Assembly (NCBI RefSeq): GCF_002138415.1
Contig: NZ_CP015612.1
Span: 3,512,001 to 3,576,000, forward strand
Source: Stenotrophomonas maltophilia
GTDB taxonomy: Bacteria; Pseudomonadota; Gammaproteobacteria; Xanthomonadales; Xanthomonadaceae
DNA: 64,000 bases
Direction of reading: 5' to 3'
Part shown: positions 35,330-42,879 of the stretch, one piece after another
How positions within the stretch are numbered: position 1 is the stretch's first letter
Layout: the number at the start of each line of letters is the position of its first letter
Program-made: the position numbers and the translations under genes
Notes under the pieces: generated by a model
Seen by the model: only the letters and a program-made list of their open reading frames with translations
Database searches by the model: none
Told to the model about the DNA's origin: nothing

Positions 35330-36172
35330 TCAGGGCGAGGCCGGCGGCGGCGCCGGGAACAGCGTGCGCAGCGCCTGCAGGGCGGCCGGGTGGTAGATCG
35401 TGGCGTGGGTTTCCTCCGGCAGCGGCAGGTACTTCACCAGCGGCGACGGCGAAGCCTGCTGCAGCAGCGCGGCCAGTCGTGCAGTGGAAGCGGCCAGTTC
35501 CGGCTGTCCGCTGCTGGCCAGGAACACCTGCGGCTTCGCACGCGTCACCGCCGGCAGCTGTTTGGTCGCTCCGGCCAACATTGCACCACGGTTCCACCAC
35601 AGGCTGGGGTCCAGCGCGATGTAGCTGTTGAACAGCGTCGGCTCCTGCAGCAGCGTCTCGACCACGAACAGGCCGGCCAGCGATTCACCGATCAGCGCGC
35701 GCTCGTCGGTGGTCGGGTAGCGCTGGCGTACCTGCGGTATCAGTTCATCGCGCAGGAAGCTGCGGTAGGCCTCCGAGCCACCGATGCGCGGCGCGATCTT
35801 CTGGTCCTGCGGATCCTTGCTGGGGCCGGTCATATCGCGGCGGCGCTCGGTGTTCTCGATGCCGACCAGCAGGAACGGGCGCATGCTGCCGTTGCCGGTC
35901 AGTACCTGCACCAGCCCGGCCACATGCAGGAAGTCCTCGCCGATGCCGCCGTCGGGCATGTACAGCACCGGCAACGGCGCCTTCGGATCCAGACCCCAGG
36001 GCTGCGGACGGTAGACATTGATACGGCGGGTCTCGCCCAGCGCCTGCGACTCGATGGTGAAGGTCTCGCCGATCACCAGTGGCGAGGCGGCAGCGGGCGA
36101 CGCGGGTTCGGCGGCCATCAGCGGCGCGGCGGAGACAGCGGACAACAACAGCGACAGCACGATCAAGCGCAT
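35330..36172 (-). CDS. Second exported esterase of the same family
   Basis: A 280-residue alpha/beta-hydrolase with a cleavable signal peptide (MRLIVLSLLLSAVSAAPLMA, then AE). It shares the fold order of the adjacent gene: VLYMPDGGIGEDFLHVAG, the nucleophile in LIGESLAGLFVVETLL, LDPSLWWNRGAMLAG (compare SPSLWFDNHLV next door), and a final histidine in PEETHATIYHPAALQAL. The ATG at 36172 has AGGATGG eight bases upstream; ATG 36184 and the longer frame to 36310 lack one. Substrate unknown; a tandem duplication is likely ancient because identity is low. Confidence 0.82.
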   Translation of the reverse strand: MRLIVLSLLLSAVSAAPLMAAEPASPAAASPLVIGETFTIESQALGETRRINVYRPQPWGLDPKAPLPVLYMPDGGIGEDFLHVAGLVQVLTGNGSMRPFLLVGIENTERRRDMTGPSKDPQDQKIAPRIGGSEAYRSFLRDELIPQVRQRYPTTDERALIGESLAGLFVVETLLQEPTLFNSYIALDPSLWWNRGAMLAGATKQLPAVTRAKPQVFLASSGQPELAASTARLAALLQQASPSPLVKYLPLPEETHATIYHPAALQALRTLFPAPPPASP

Positions 36173-36403
36173 GGGGCGGCCCATCCTAAGAAAGTGCCGA
36201 GCATAGCGCCAGGGCCTCGAGCCGGGTGGGCCGCACTGCAATGCGATGGACTCACGCGAAAGCACATCCCTGCCGAATGCTCGATTCTGGTCCATGCCTG
36301 CTGGAACCATGATGCTCCCGCCGAGCGACGGCGGGCCGGGATGGCGCTATGCTCGACGTTGGCAGCCCCAGCCGCCCTGACTGACCATTACAAGGAGGTT
36401 TCT

Positions 36404-36742
36404 ATGTTGAGTGCATTGATTGCTGTTGCCCTTGCTGCAGGCTCACCGCAACCCGCAGGGAACCAATCCACATCCGTGTCGTATGCGGACTGCCTGCTGG
36501 GTCATATCCAGCCGGGGTTGTCCGATCACGCGGTGCAGCTGGTGCAACAGGCCTGTGCCTCGAAGTATCCGGAGAGCTTCGTCGCATCGATGGAACTGGA
36601 GCGCAGGATGAGTGCACAGCGCCTGGCCGTCTTCGAGGCGGAACGCGTCGCGATCGAGCGCTCTGCGAATGCCGCAGCAACGGCTGCACAGGAGGCTGCT
36701 GACGCAGCAGCCGCAACGGCAAAGGGAGCGCGGACGAAGTAG
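36404..36742 (+). CDS. Small exported protein of unknown function
   Basis: A 112-residue protein with a short signal-like N-terminus (MLSALIAVALAAGSPQPAGN). The segment YADCLLGHIQPGLSDHAVQL through VQQACASKYP carries two cysteines that could form a disulfide. The C-terminal half is a long alanine/glutamate helix (ANAAATAAQEAADAAAATAK). The ribosome site AAGGAGGT at 36392-36399 is close to consensus and fixes the start. I do not recognise a family. A terminator hairpin follows. Confidence 0.78.
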   Translation: MLSALIAVALAAGSPQPAGNQSTSVSYADCLLGHIQPGLSDHAVQLVQQACASKYPESFVASMELERRMSAQRLAVFEAERVAIERSANAAATAAQEAADAAAATAKGARTK

Positions 36743-36766
36743 GAGCCCGGCACCGGGAGCAACAAA

Positions 36767-36791
36767 AAAGGCACCGCTTGGCGGTGCCTTT
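36767..36791 (-). terminator. Rho-independent terminator, original tRNA-Lys terminator
   Basis: AAAGGCACCGC/GCGGTGCCTTT with a TTG loop. On the minus strand the stem is followed by a run of T (the A run 36764-36769 on the plus strand). It lies just beyond the distal att repeat at 36822, where the end of an uninterrupted tRNA-Lys would have been. It may also end the upstream plus-strand gene. Confidence 0.75.
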
Positions 36792-36821
36792 CTGAATGAC
36801 CTGGGTCATTGGTGCAATGGT

Positions 36822-36863
36822 GGCCGTGAAGGATTCGAACCTTCGACCAAAAGATTAAAAGTC
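36822..36863. other. Distal attachment repeat (tRNA-Lys 3' fragment)
   Basis: The 42 bp from GGCCGTGAAGG to TTAAAAGTC are identical to the intact tRNA gene at 40856-40897. The match stops inside the anticodon stem, after which sequence diverges. One G of the acceptor stem just left of the repeat is missing relative to the intact gene. Confidence 0.9.
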
Positions 36864-36989
36864 ACCGGTCAACCCTTTATCTTTCAATAACCTACGCACC
36901 TATCCGTTCCGCATGTAAGATCAAAGCGAGCATTTCAAAGCCTTGCAGCGCAACGGGCCAGGAAATTTTGCGGAACGTCTTCCGTCCGC

Positions 36990-37496
36990 TCAGACGCCCT
37001 GCCGTAGCTGCTGCAGCCCTGCCCTCAACCGCGCCTTGCGGGCGTCCTTCGGGCGGGGCTTGGTCGCCGGCATCGGCTTGGCAGGCTCCAACGCTTCCTT
37101 GACTCGCGCTGTGGCGAGCGCGGTCGCCTCGGCCAGGCGCCGGGCCTGTTGCTGCTGTTCGCGGGTCGGAGGCAGACCGGGGGGCGGCGGTGCCGGCTGG
37201 ATCGGCGTGGGGTCAATCAGCCGAGCAACGGCCTCGCGCAGAGGCAGGCCGGGATACAGCCTGGCCGCGCACCAGCGTACGGCGTAGCTCTTGCCCTGAG
37301 ACACGCTGGCGGCAAACACTTTCTTGGTCTCGAAGATCTTTCGCACGTCCAGGTGAAGCCGGACACCACGGCCGGGCGCCGGAGTGATATTGGCGACTGA
37401 ACGCCCGTTCCACCACAGATCCCACCGCTCCCCTGTCTGGACCCAGCCAGACGGGATCGGCGCGGTGCGGAAGCCTTGGTAGGTGGAGGAGATCAT
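36990..37496 (-). CDS. Island protein of unknown function
   Basis: A 168-residue cytoplasmic protein read from ATG 37496; a GTG at 37547 would add 17 residues. The N-terminal half (ISSTYQGFRTAPIPSGWVQT through FAASVSQGKSYAVRWCAARL) looks like a small compact domain with several tryptophans. A proline-rich linker (PTPIQPAPPPPGLPP) and a strongly basic alanine/arginine/lysine tail follow, suggesting nucleic-acid binding. I know no named family. It reads towards the distal att site. Confidence 0.65.
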   Translation of the reverse strand: MISSTYQGFRTAPIPSGWVQTGERWDLWWNGRSVANITPAPGRGVRLHLDVRKIFETKKVFAASVSQGKSYAVRWCAARLYPGLPLREAVARLIDPTPIQPAPPPPGLPPTREQQQQARRLAEATALATARVKEALEPAKPMPATKPRPKDARKARLRAGLQQLRQGV

Positions 37497-37639
37497 GGCC
37501 GGAAGGATACGGCCGGCCGTCGCAGATCCTGCGAACACGGCGGCCACCTGGCTGAATCGTTCGGGATGGGTGCCGGCGCGGCGCTGCTCACGCGCCCCCG
37601 GGTTGAGCCACCTGCGGCACTGAATCTAAGGAGGTCAGG

Positions 37640-37699
37640 GTGCAAATGTTTCTAGAAGTCGGAACTCCCCTACACAAGGGTGGGTGCCTACCCAATTGA
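37640..37699 (+). CDS. Possible 19-residue small ORF
   Basis: A perfect AAGGAGGT at 37628-37635 precedes a GTG at 37640; the frame runs VQMFLEVGTPLHKGGCLPN to a TGA at 37697-37699. An ATG at 37646 is in the same frame. The strong ribosome site in AT-richer DNA is the only support; it could be a leader peptide or chance. It lies 67 bp before the next gene. Confidence 0.25.
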   Translation: MQMFLEVGTPLHKGGCLPN

Positions 37700-37766
37700 C
37701 GTCGGCCCCAATCACTGCGATCGTCCATGAATCGATCGTAAACAAACGCATCTGAGTTTCGTCGGC

Positions 37767-38657
37767 ATGAACTTGAAAAGACTTTTGGTCGCGGCTGCTG
37801 TCATGATTCTGGTCATAGCAGGCATCGTCGCGCTCACCACCAACCACTCCTCGCGCACAGTGCGAGCCGAAGAAATCCAAAGCGGCGCCAGTCCCGCCCC
37901 AAGCAGGCATGCACAGCGTTCATACCCGGCTCTCATCTCTCAAAGAAAGCTCGACCCCAAGTTTGTTGAGCCTCTAGGATCGAGAGCGTTCGCCATATCA
38001 CGAAGTGGGGCCTTCCGCCCAAGTGGTGATGCGAAAGAATTCATTCTCTCTAGGCTAGAAGCTTCTGACTCCGGGGACAGCACGGCTACCTTCGAGATCT
38101 ATCTAGCTACTCTAGACTGTAGAAATGCCGGATCACCTAGCGAAATTCAGTCTGCCGCACTACTCGCGGGCGTATCAGACCAGCAAAGCGCGCTGGATAA
38201 TTCTGAGAGGCGCTTGCAGGAGTGCTCCTCGCTACTGAAAGACTCCACTCTCTCTCCTGCCGGGAAATGGCTACTAAAGGCAGCACAGCAGGGCTCAATA
38301 GAAGCCATGCTCCTATACGCCATCGATACCGAATCAGCGTTCGGCGGCTCCTCGTCAGCCATACAGGCCCCCGAAGCAGTGGTTGAATGGAAAAGGAATG
38401 CTGCATCTTTCCTCAACGCTGCAGCGAATCAGGGCAGCGTCGACGCTTTGGTGGCTCTCGGAAGTGCAAACACCAACGGGATAATCGTGGAAAAGAATCC
38501 AACTGAGGCCTATGCCTACTACTTGGCCGCGAAAAGGGCAATGCCCTCAGCGTTCTCAGAAAAATTGCTCGGCATGTACAAGAAGGAACTGAGCTCCGCT
38601 CAGCAGCAGGCGGCCATCAGACGTGCCGATGCAATTTATGGAAGATGCTGCCAATAG
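37767..38657 (+). CDS. Island exported protein with Sel1-like helical region
   Basis: A 296-residue protein anchored or secreted by MNLKRLLVAAAVMILVIAGI. Residues 150-290 are helical and look like degenerate Sel1/TPR repeats: GKWLLKAAQQGSIEAMLLYA, then FLNAAANQGSVDALVALGSA, and NPTEAYAYYLAAKRAM. It ends RADAIYGRCCQ. Its codons include many A/T-ending ones (AGA, AAA, ATA), unlike the chromosome around it, so it is probably foreign. It is 21 bp before another exported protein gene and probably co-transcribed. Function unknown. Confidence 0.75.
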   Translation: MNLKRLLVAAAVMILVIAGIVALTTNHSSRTVRAEEIQSGASPAPSRHAQRSYPALISQRKLDPKFVEPLGSRAFAISRSGAFRPSGDAKEFILSRLEASDSGDSTATFEIYLATLDCRNAGSPSEIQSAALLAGVSDQQSALDNSERRLQECSSLLKDSTLSPAGKWLLKAAQQGSIEAMLLYAIDTESAFGGSSSAIQAPEAVVEWKRNAASFLNAAANQGSVDALVALGSANTNGIIVEKNPTEAYAYYLAAKRAMPSAFSEKLLGMYKKELSSAQQQAAIRRADAIYGRCCQ

Positions 38658-38678
38658 ACCCGCAGGAAGGAACCCAGA

Positions 38679-39149
38679 ATGAACCGAGTTTTACCATTAC
38701 CCTTTGTTCTAGCACTTGTAGTGGTTTCACTTTTCGGATGGACTCTCTATGCCAAGGCTGCAGAGGGGGGGAGCATTTACGGCCCTCTCCCGTGCTCCGC
38801 ATGCAGACTGGAAACACCAATGCCAGGACCTGGCACGAAGACGTTCCTTGAAGCTTGGGCACTGGATATGCGTCATAGAAATCCTTTCAGCCAAATTGTT
38901 GTAAGCCCGAAGGATCAGATCGTTGTCTGCAATGGGAGTTATTGCGTCACCTATACGATGACCGACAGCAATAGCTACTTTGGCGGGCAGGCTACACCTC
39001 AAACATCCAATCCAGGTGGCGGCGCTGGCACTGGCGCTGGCGGTGGCGGAGCTGGCGGGGCCAATCCTGGCGCCGGCTGCCATGGAAACTGCGGCGGCGG
39101 CGGCGGAAAAGTCACCGTCAAGCCGCTTATTCCGGTGCGACCGGATTAG
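38679..39149 (+). CDS. Island exported glycine-rich protein
   Basis: A 156-residue secreted protein. The signal peptide is MNRVLPLPFVLALVVVSLFG through YAKA. A cysteine pair PCSACRL near residue 40 and CNGSYC near 85 may bond. Residues 108-145 are a glycine-rich stretch with CHGNCGGGGG, then a short basic tail. AGGAAGGA precedes the ATG at the right distance. It follows the Sel1-like gene closely. I recognise no family; the low-complexity tail suggests an extracellular or surface role. Confidence 0.72.
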   Translation: MNRVLPLPFVLALVVVSLFGWTLYAKAAEGGSIYGPLPCSACRLETPMPGPGTKTFLEAWALDMRHRNPFSQIVVSPKDQIVVCNGSYCVTYTMTDSNSYFGGQATPQTSNPGGGAGTGAGGGGAGGANPGAGCHGNCGGGGGKVTVKPLIPVRPD

Positions 39150-39319
39150 CATTTCAATAATCATAAAGCTTGATGCCAATCTACTTGCGGCCCTACGGGG
39201 CCGTTCTTTTACTGATGGCGATCTGAGTCCGTGTTAGCTAGGCCGCGGTGATCTTGGTGGAGTCGCATATGGCTATCATCTGATCAGAGCGCACGTCGCG
39301 GCTACATGAGGGACTGGGC

Positions 39320-39949
39320 TCACCCGAACCCCAGCGGCACCTCGGTCAGGTCCACGATGAAGATGGTGGCGTTCTGCGGCCCCATCGTTGCTCCACCCAC
39401 CGGGAAGGTGTTGGTGATCAGGATCTGTTGAGCGACCTGCAGCCTGGAGATGAAGATCCGGTTGTCGCTGGTCATGTGGAAATAGTCCGCGTTCATCGTG
39501 CACCGACCCTGCGATTGCGAGAAGTAGTAGAACCGCGGAGACGGAATGGCGATACCGATCTTGACGCCTGGGAAAAACTGACCAATCTCAACAGGAGGAC
39601 CCTGAACCGTTGGCAGCGGCACGACCTGCAGCACGCGGAGGCCTTTCCGCCTGGAGTCATAGAACACCGTGCCATCCTCGCCGCGCATGCGCAGCCCCAC
39701 CGGACCGGTCGCGGCACGCTCAGCCGCGCTGAAGGTGTAGTACTCCAGCGTCTTGTTCTGAGCCTGATTGGAGGCGTAGACGTTACATGTCACGCCGCTC
39801 TGGACGAGAGTGAACCCTGTGTTGGCCGACACCGCGTCGTTGACGAAACGACACACGTGGAGGTTCGCAAGTGGGCGGAGCTGATGGCGACCGAAGCGGA
39901 TGTTCCGCAGATCGTGACCTTCCGGGATGCAGCGGCTCGCTACAAACAA
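39320..39949 (-). pseudogene. Phage-like protein gene truncated at its 5' end
   Basis: The frame gives 209 residues, but the first 35 or so (up to LHVCRFV) are antisense to the integrase gene and look artefactual. From NDAVSANTGFTLVQSGVTCN onward it reads like a real beta-rich protein (YTFSAAERAATGPVGLRMRG, RFYYFSQSQGRCTMNADYFH), reminiscent of phage or prophage accessory proteins, though I cannot name it. No start codon with a ribosome site exists before the MRGEDG methionine. It probably lost its 5' end in the same event that truncated the integrase, near 39850. Confidence 0.5.
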
Positions 39950-40777
39950 TTGGTTATCCCAAAGAAGCGCGCATCAACGGCCAAGGTCAACCTGGCAGAA
40001 CTGGCGAAGTTGGAAGAATTCTTCTGTAATCCACCAGCGCCGCTGGCGAAGATCCGGCCGCTTCACGTTCGGCAGTACCTGGACTGGAGGACGAAGAACG
40101 GGACGGTGGCCATGGTCAGCGCCAACCGCGAGAAAGCGCTACTGAGCCACCTGTGGAACAAGTGTAGGGAATGGGGCTTCACCGACGCGGAAAACCCTTG
40201 CATGGGCGTGCGTGGTTACGGCGAAGCGGGCCGCGATGTGTACGTCGAGGACGACGTATACCGGGCAGTGTGGGATGCAGCAGATCAGCCGTTGCGCGAT
40301 GCGCTGGATCTGGCCTACCTGACTGGCCAGCGCCCGTCCGATGCTCTCAGCATGGATCGGCGAGACGTGCGGGATGGCTTCCTGCATATCAGCCAGAGCA
40401 AGACCAAGCACAAGCTGCGCATTGCCATCGAGGGTGAGCTGGCCGAGCTGCTGGTGCGCTTCGGTGCCAGGACATTCAAGCGCCGCGGCAAGCAGAAAGG
40501 TGCGGTGATCGTGCACACGGCGCTGCTACTGGATGAGTATGGCCAGCCGCTGAGCAAGGGCCAGCTGCGAAGCCGATTCGACGCAGCGCGCGCACGTGCA
40601 GGCGGTGCCAAGGAGGCATTCCAGTTCCGGGACCTGCGGGCTAAGGCAGGCACCGACAAGGCAGACGCAGCGGCAGACATTCGCCAGGCGCAGCGACAGT
40701 TGGGTCACTCGCCCGTGGTGATGACCGAGACCTACACGCGAAAGCGTAAGGGCGACCGCGTAACCCCGACGAAGTGA
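39884..40777 (+). CDS. Tyrosine recombinase (integrase), N-terminally truncated
   Basis: A 297-residue phage-type integrase. The core-binding domain runs from FRDAAARYKQLVIPKKRAS to the middle, then the catalytic domain: the arginine in LAYLTGQRPSDAL, the lysine in ISQSKTKHKLRIA, the second-arginine box FQFRDLRAKAGTDKADAA, the histidine in LGHSPVVMTETYTRKRKGD and its tyrosine nucleophile. The arm-binding N-terminal domain usual for this family is missing; upstream bases belong to the opposing truncated gene. It sits 73 bp from the tRNA-Lys 3' end, as expected for the island's own integrase. Activity is doubtful. Confidence 0.82.
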   Translation: MATEADVPQIVTFRDAAARYKQLVIPKKRASTAKVNLAELAKLEEFFCNPPAPLAKIRPLHVRQYLDWRTKNGTVAMVSANREKALLSHLWNKCREWGFTDAENPCMGVRGYGEAGRDVYVEDDVYRAVWDAADQPLRDALDLAYLTGQRPSDALSMDRRDVRDGFLHISQSKTKHKLRIAIEGELAELLVRFGARTFKRRGKQKGAVIVHTALLLDEYGQPLSKGQLRSRFDAARARAGGAKEAFQFRDLRAKAGTDKADAAADIRQAQRQLGHSPVVMTETYTRKRKGDRVTPTK

Positions 40778-40811
40778 TTTTGCGGAAATGACTGACGATT
40801 GCAGAAAAACA

Positions 40812-40843
40812 AAAAGGGCTCCGGATCGCTCCGAAACCCTTTT
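40812..40843 (-). terminator. Island-supplied terminator for tRNA-Lys
   Basis: On the minus strand the stem AAAAGGGTTTCGG/CCGGAGCCCTTTT (two wobble pairs) is followed by TTTTTGTTTTT. It lies 8 bp past the CCA end of tRNA-Lys. The original terminator seems to be the different hairpin at 36767-36791. Confidence 0.75.
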
Positions 40844-40850
40844 GCAGCAA

Positions 40851-40926
40851 TGGTGGGCCGTGAAGGATTCGAACCTTCGACCAAAAGATTAAAAGTCTTC
40901 TGCTCTACCGACTGAGCTAACGGCCC
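40851..40926 (-). tRNA. tRNA-Lys (anticodon TTT)
   Basis: A 76-nt gene with encoded CCA. The 5' acceptor GGGCCGT pairs with ACGGCCC; the D-arm has GCTCAGTCGGTAGAGC; the anticodon loop is CTTTTAA (anticodon UUU); the T-loop reads GGTTCGAATCC. It is the integration site of the island, which entered its 3' half and regenerated a complete gene. Confidence 0.97.
40856..40897. other. Proximal attachment repeat within tRNA-Lys
   Basis: The 42-bp copy inside the intact tRNA, covering the T-arm, variable loop and part of the anticodon arm; identical to 36822-36863. Confidence 0.9.
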
Positions 40927-41007
40927 ATTGCACTGCCCCAGCCTTTCGGCGGGGTGGGCATTCTACCCTACTTTGCCGGGCCGGGTGAAACCCTGGTGTG
41001 CCGAGAT

Positions 41008-41030
41008 TGCCGGCCAGCGGCCGGCACTAC
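41008..41030 (-). repeat. SMAG palindrome
   Basis: TGCCGGCCAGCGGCCGGCAC ending in CTAC, the same palindrome type as the pair after ampR. Single unit between tRNA-Lys and the next gene. Confidence 0.85.
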
Positions 41031-41105
41031 CCCGATCTGGGCTGTCGGCCTAAACCTTTCAGACGACTGCTGCATCCCAGCTGTGATCCCACTGCGGAAC
41101 TCCGG

Positions 41106-42062
41106 ATGCGCCTGCCCTTCAGCCTGCTTGCTGCTCTGCTGCTGCCCTGCACGGCACTGGTCGCCCCATCCGGGGTCGTCACCGACGACATCGGCCGCTT
41201 CTGGGCCACCTATGACGCGGTGCGCGCCGAGCCCGACGCCGAACGCCGGATAACGCTGGTCCAGCAGCGCTACATCGATCCGGGCAGCCCTGGCCTGCAT
41301 GCACTGATGCAGGTGCGCCACTACACCGCCCGCGAGTACGCCGAGGCCATGCGTGCGTGGCCGCGCTTCTGGACGTCGGTACGCCCATTGACCGCCAACG
41401 CGCAGCAGGCCAGCGCCACACTGGAACGCGACCTGGCCGCCTTCCGCACGCTCTACCCCGCCCTGCGCCCGGCCACCATCACCTATGCAGTGGGTGTGCT
41501 GCGCACCGGCGGCACCACGCTGGGCGACAAGGTGCTGATCGGGGCGGAGATGGTGCTGGGCGACGAGCGTGTGGACGTGAGCGAGCTGCCCGAGCCGATG
41601 CGCAGCCGCCTGCGGATCTTCTACGACAGCCGCCCGGGGGCGAACAACGCGCAGAACAACCTGCACGAGTACGTGCATACCCAGCAGCGCGAGACCACCG
41701 GCAGCCTGGCCCAGTACGCGGTACGCGAGGGTGTTGCCGAGTATGTGGCCGAGCGCATCAGTGGGCGTCGGCCGGCACTGCCCTTCTACGCGTACGGTGC
41801 ACGTCACGAGGCGGAAATCCGCACGCGCTTCATCGCTGAGATGGACGGCGATGACCTGGACACCTGGCTGTACAACAGCGCCCGCAATCCGTTCGGAGTG
41901 AGTGATGTGGGCTATTACGCCGGGTATCGCATCGCGCAGGAGTATATGCGACAGCAGGCGGATGAGAAGGCGGGGATCGCGCGGATGATCGAGTTGGACT
42001 ATGCCGATCCGGGGGCGGTGCGGGCGTTTATTGAAGCGTCGGGGTGGTTGCAGCAGCGGTAG
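41106..42062 (+). CDS. Exported DUF2268-like putative zinc protease
   Basis: A 318-residue protein with a signal-like start (MRLPFSLLAALLLPCTALVA). Residues 195-206 hold LHEYVHTQQRET, an HExxH-type zinc-site motif (H-E-Y-V-H). A few residues on, REGVAEYVAERISGR resembles the family's third-ligand helix with the glutamate in EGVAEY. This pattern fits the DUF2268/GldB-related predicted metalloproteases. Its substrate is unknown. The stop codon TAG is part of a SMAG palindrome. ATG 41106 is preferred because the longer frame from 40998 reads through a SMAG unit. Confidence 0.78.
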   Translation: MRLPFSLLAALLLPCTALVAPSGVVTDDIGRFWATYDAVRAEPDAERRITLVQQRYIDPGSPGLHALMQVRHYTAREYAEAMRAWPRFWTSVRPLTANAQQASATLERDLAAFRTLYPALRPATITYAVGVLRTGGTTLGDKVLIGAEMVLGDERVDVSELPEPMRSRLRIFYDSRPGANNAQNNLHEYVHTQQRETTGSLAQYAVREGVAEYVAERISGRRPALPFYAYGARHEAEIRTRFIAEMDGDDLDTWLYNSARNPFGVSDVGYYAGYRIAQEYMRQQADEKAGIARMIELDYADPGAVRAFIEASGWLQQR

Positions 42063-42105
42063 CGCCGGGCCGTGCCCGGCGCACAGTGCCAACCAAGGTT
42101 GGCAC
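42059..42105 (+). repeat. SMAG palindrome overlapping a stop codon, plus a second short palindrome
   Basis: GTAGCGCCGGGCCGTGCCCG and GCGC form a GCGCCGGGC/GCCCGGCGC stem at 42059-42083. Its TAG is the stop codon of the upstream gene. A second palindrome GTGCCAACC/GGTTGGCAC follows at 42086-42105. Confidence 0.85.
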
Positions 42106-42136
42106 CCACCATTGGGGCCATCAGCCCCCCGTTACC

Positions 42137-42802
42137 TCAGGCGTACAGCGTGGGGTCGGGCACGCCGGCTTCGGTGAAGCCCTGCGCGCGCAGGCGGCAG
42201 GCGTCGCAGTGGCCGCAGGCGGCGCCGTTGGCGTCGGCGTTGTAGCAGGACACGGTCAGGCCGAAGTCCACGCCCAGGCGCACGCCTTCGCTGACGATCT
42301 GGCCCTTGCTGAGGAACTGCAGCGGCGCGTGCACCTTCATGCCTGCACCCTCCACGCCCGACTTGGTGGCCAGGTTGGCAAGTGCCTGGAATGCAGCCAC
42401 GAATTCGGGGCGGCAGTCCGGGTAGCCGGAGTAATCCACGGCGTTGACGCCGCAGAAGATGTCGTTGGCGCCGAGCACTTCGGCCCAGCCCAGGGCCAGC
42501 GACAGCATGATGGTGTTGCGCGCCGGCACGTAGGTGACCGGAATACCGGCACCGCCGGCCTCGGGCACGTCGATATCGTCGGTCAGCGCCGAGCCACCAA
42601 TGCTGCGCAGGTCCACGTCCACGGTCTTGTGCGCGACTACGCCCTGGGCCTTGGCCACGCGGGCGGCGGCATCCAGTTCGGAGGTATGGCGCTGGCCGTA
42701 GCGCACGCTCAGGGCATGCACGGCGAAGCCCTGTTCCTGGGCCATGGCGATGACGGCGGCTGAATCCATGCCGCCGGAGAGAAGCACGACTGCCTTCTTC
42801 AT
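42137..42802 (-). CDS. queC: QueC, 7-cyano-7-deazaguanine (preQ0) synthase
   Basis: A 221-residue ATP-dependent enzyme that converts CDG to preQ0 in queuosine synthesis. The N-terminal PP-loop is [20 protein letters not shown]. Family motifs follow: [33 protein letters not shown] and [17 protein letters not shown]. The four zinc cysteines near the end lie in SCYNAD and [15 protein letters not shown]. It lies 77 bp after queE on the same strand, so the two probably form an operon for consecutive steps. Confidence 0.96.
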   Translation of the reverse strand: MKKAVVLLSGGMDSAAVIAMAQEQGFAVHALSVRYGQRHTSELDAAARVAKAQGVVAHKTVDVDLRSIGGSALTDDIDVPEAGGAGIPVTYVPARNTIMLSLALGWAEVLGANDIFCGVNAVDYSGYPDCRPEFVAAFQALANLATKSGVEGAGMKVHAPLQFLSKGQIVSEGVRLGVDFGLTVSCYNADANGAACGHCDACRLRAQGFTEAGVPDPTLYA

Positions 42803-42879
42803 GGGTCAATCTTCCGGTTTGGGGGAAAAGCCAGCACGCTGTCCCGCGCCGGAGCTACATCAGGGAACGCTGCGTGGGC

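Larger units (their letters stand above)
36822..40897. mobile_element. Integrative island in tRNA-Lys (about 4.1 kb)
   Basis: A 42-bp identical repeat of the 3' half of tRNA-Lys bounds the region (36822-36863 and 40856-40897). An integrase gene lies at the tRNA-proximal end, as usual. Cargo genes have no counterpart in the core functions around them, and 37.7-39.1 kb looks clearly AT-richer than the flanks. The integrase and one cargo gene are truncated, so the island is probably a deleted remnant. Confidence 0.85.

Noticed and set aside
34595..36400. 715-residue plus-strand frame ending at 36742
   Set aside because: Only its last 112 codons (from 36404, with a strong ribosome site) look real; the rest is antisense to the two esterases.
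39428..39883. Upstream part of the integrase frame
   Set aside because: Open frame but antisense to the phage-like gene, with no integrase-like sequence before about 39860.
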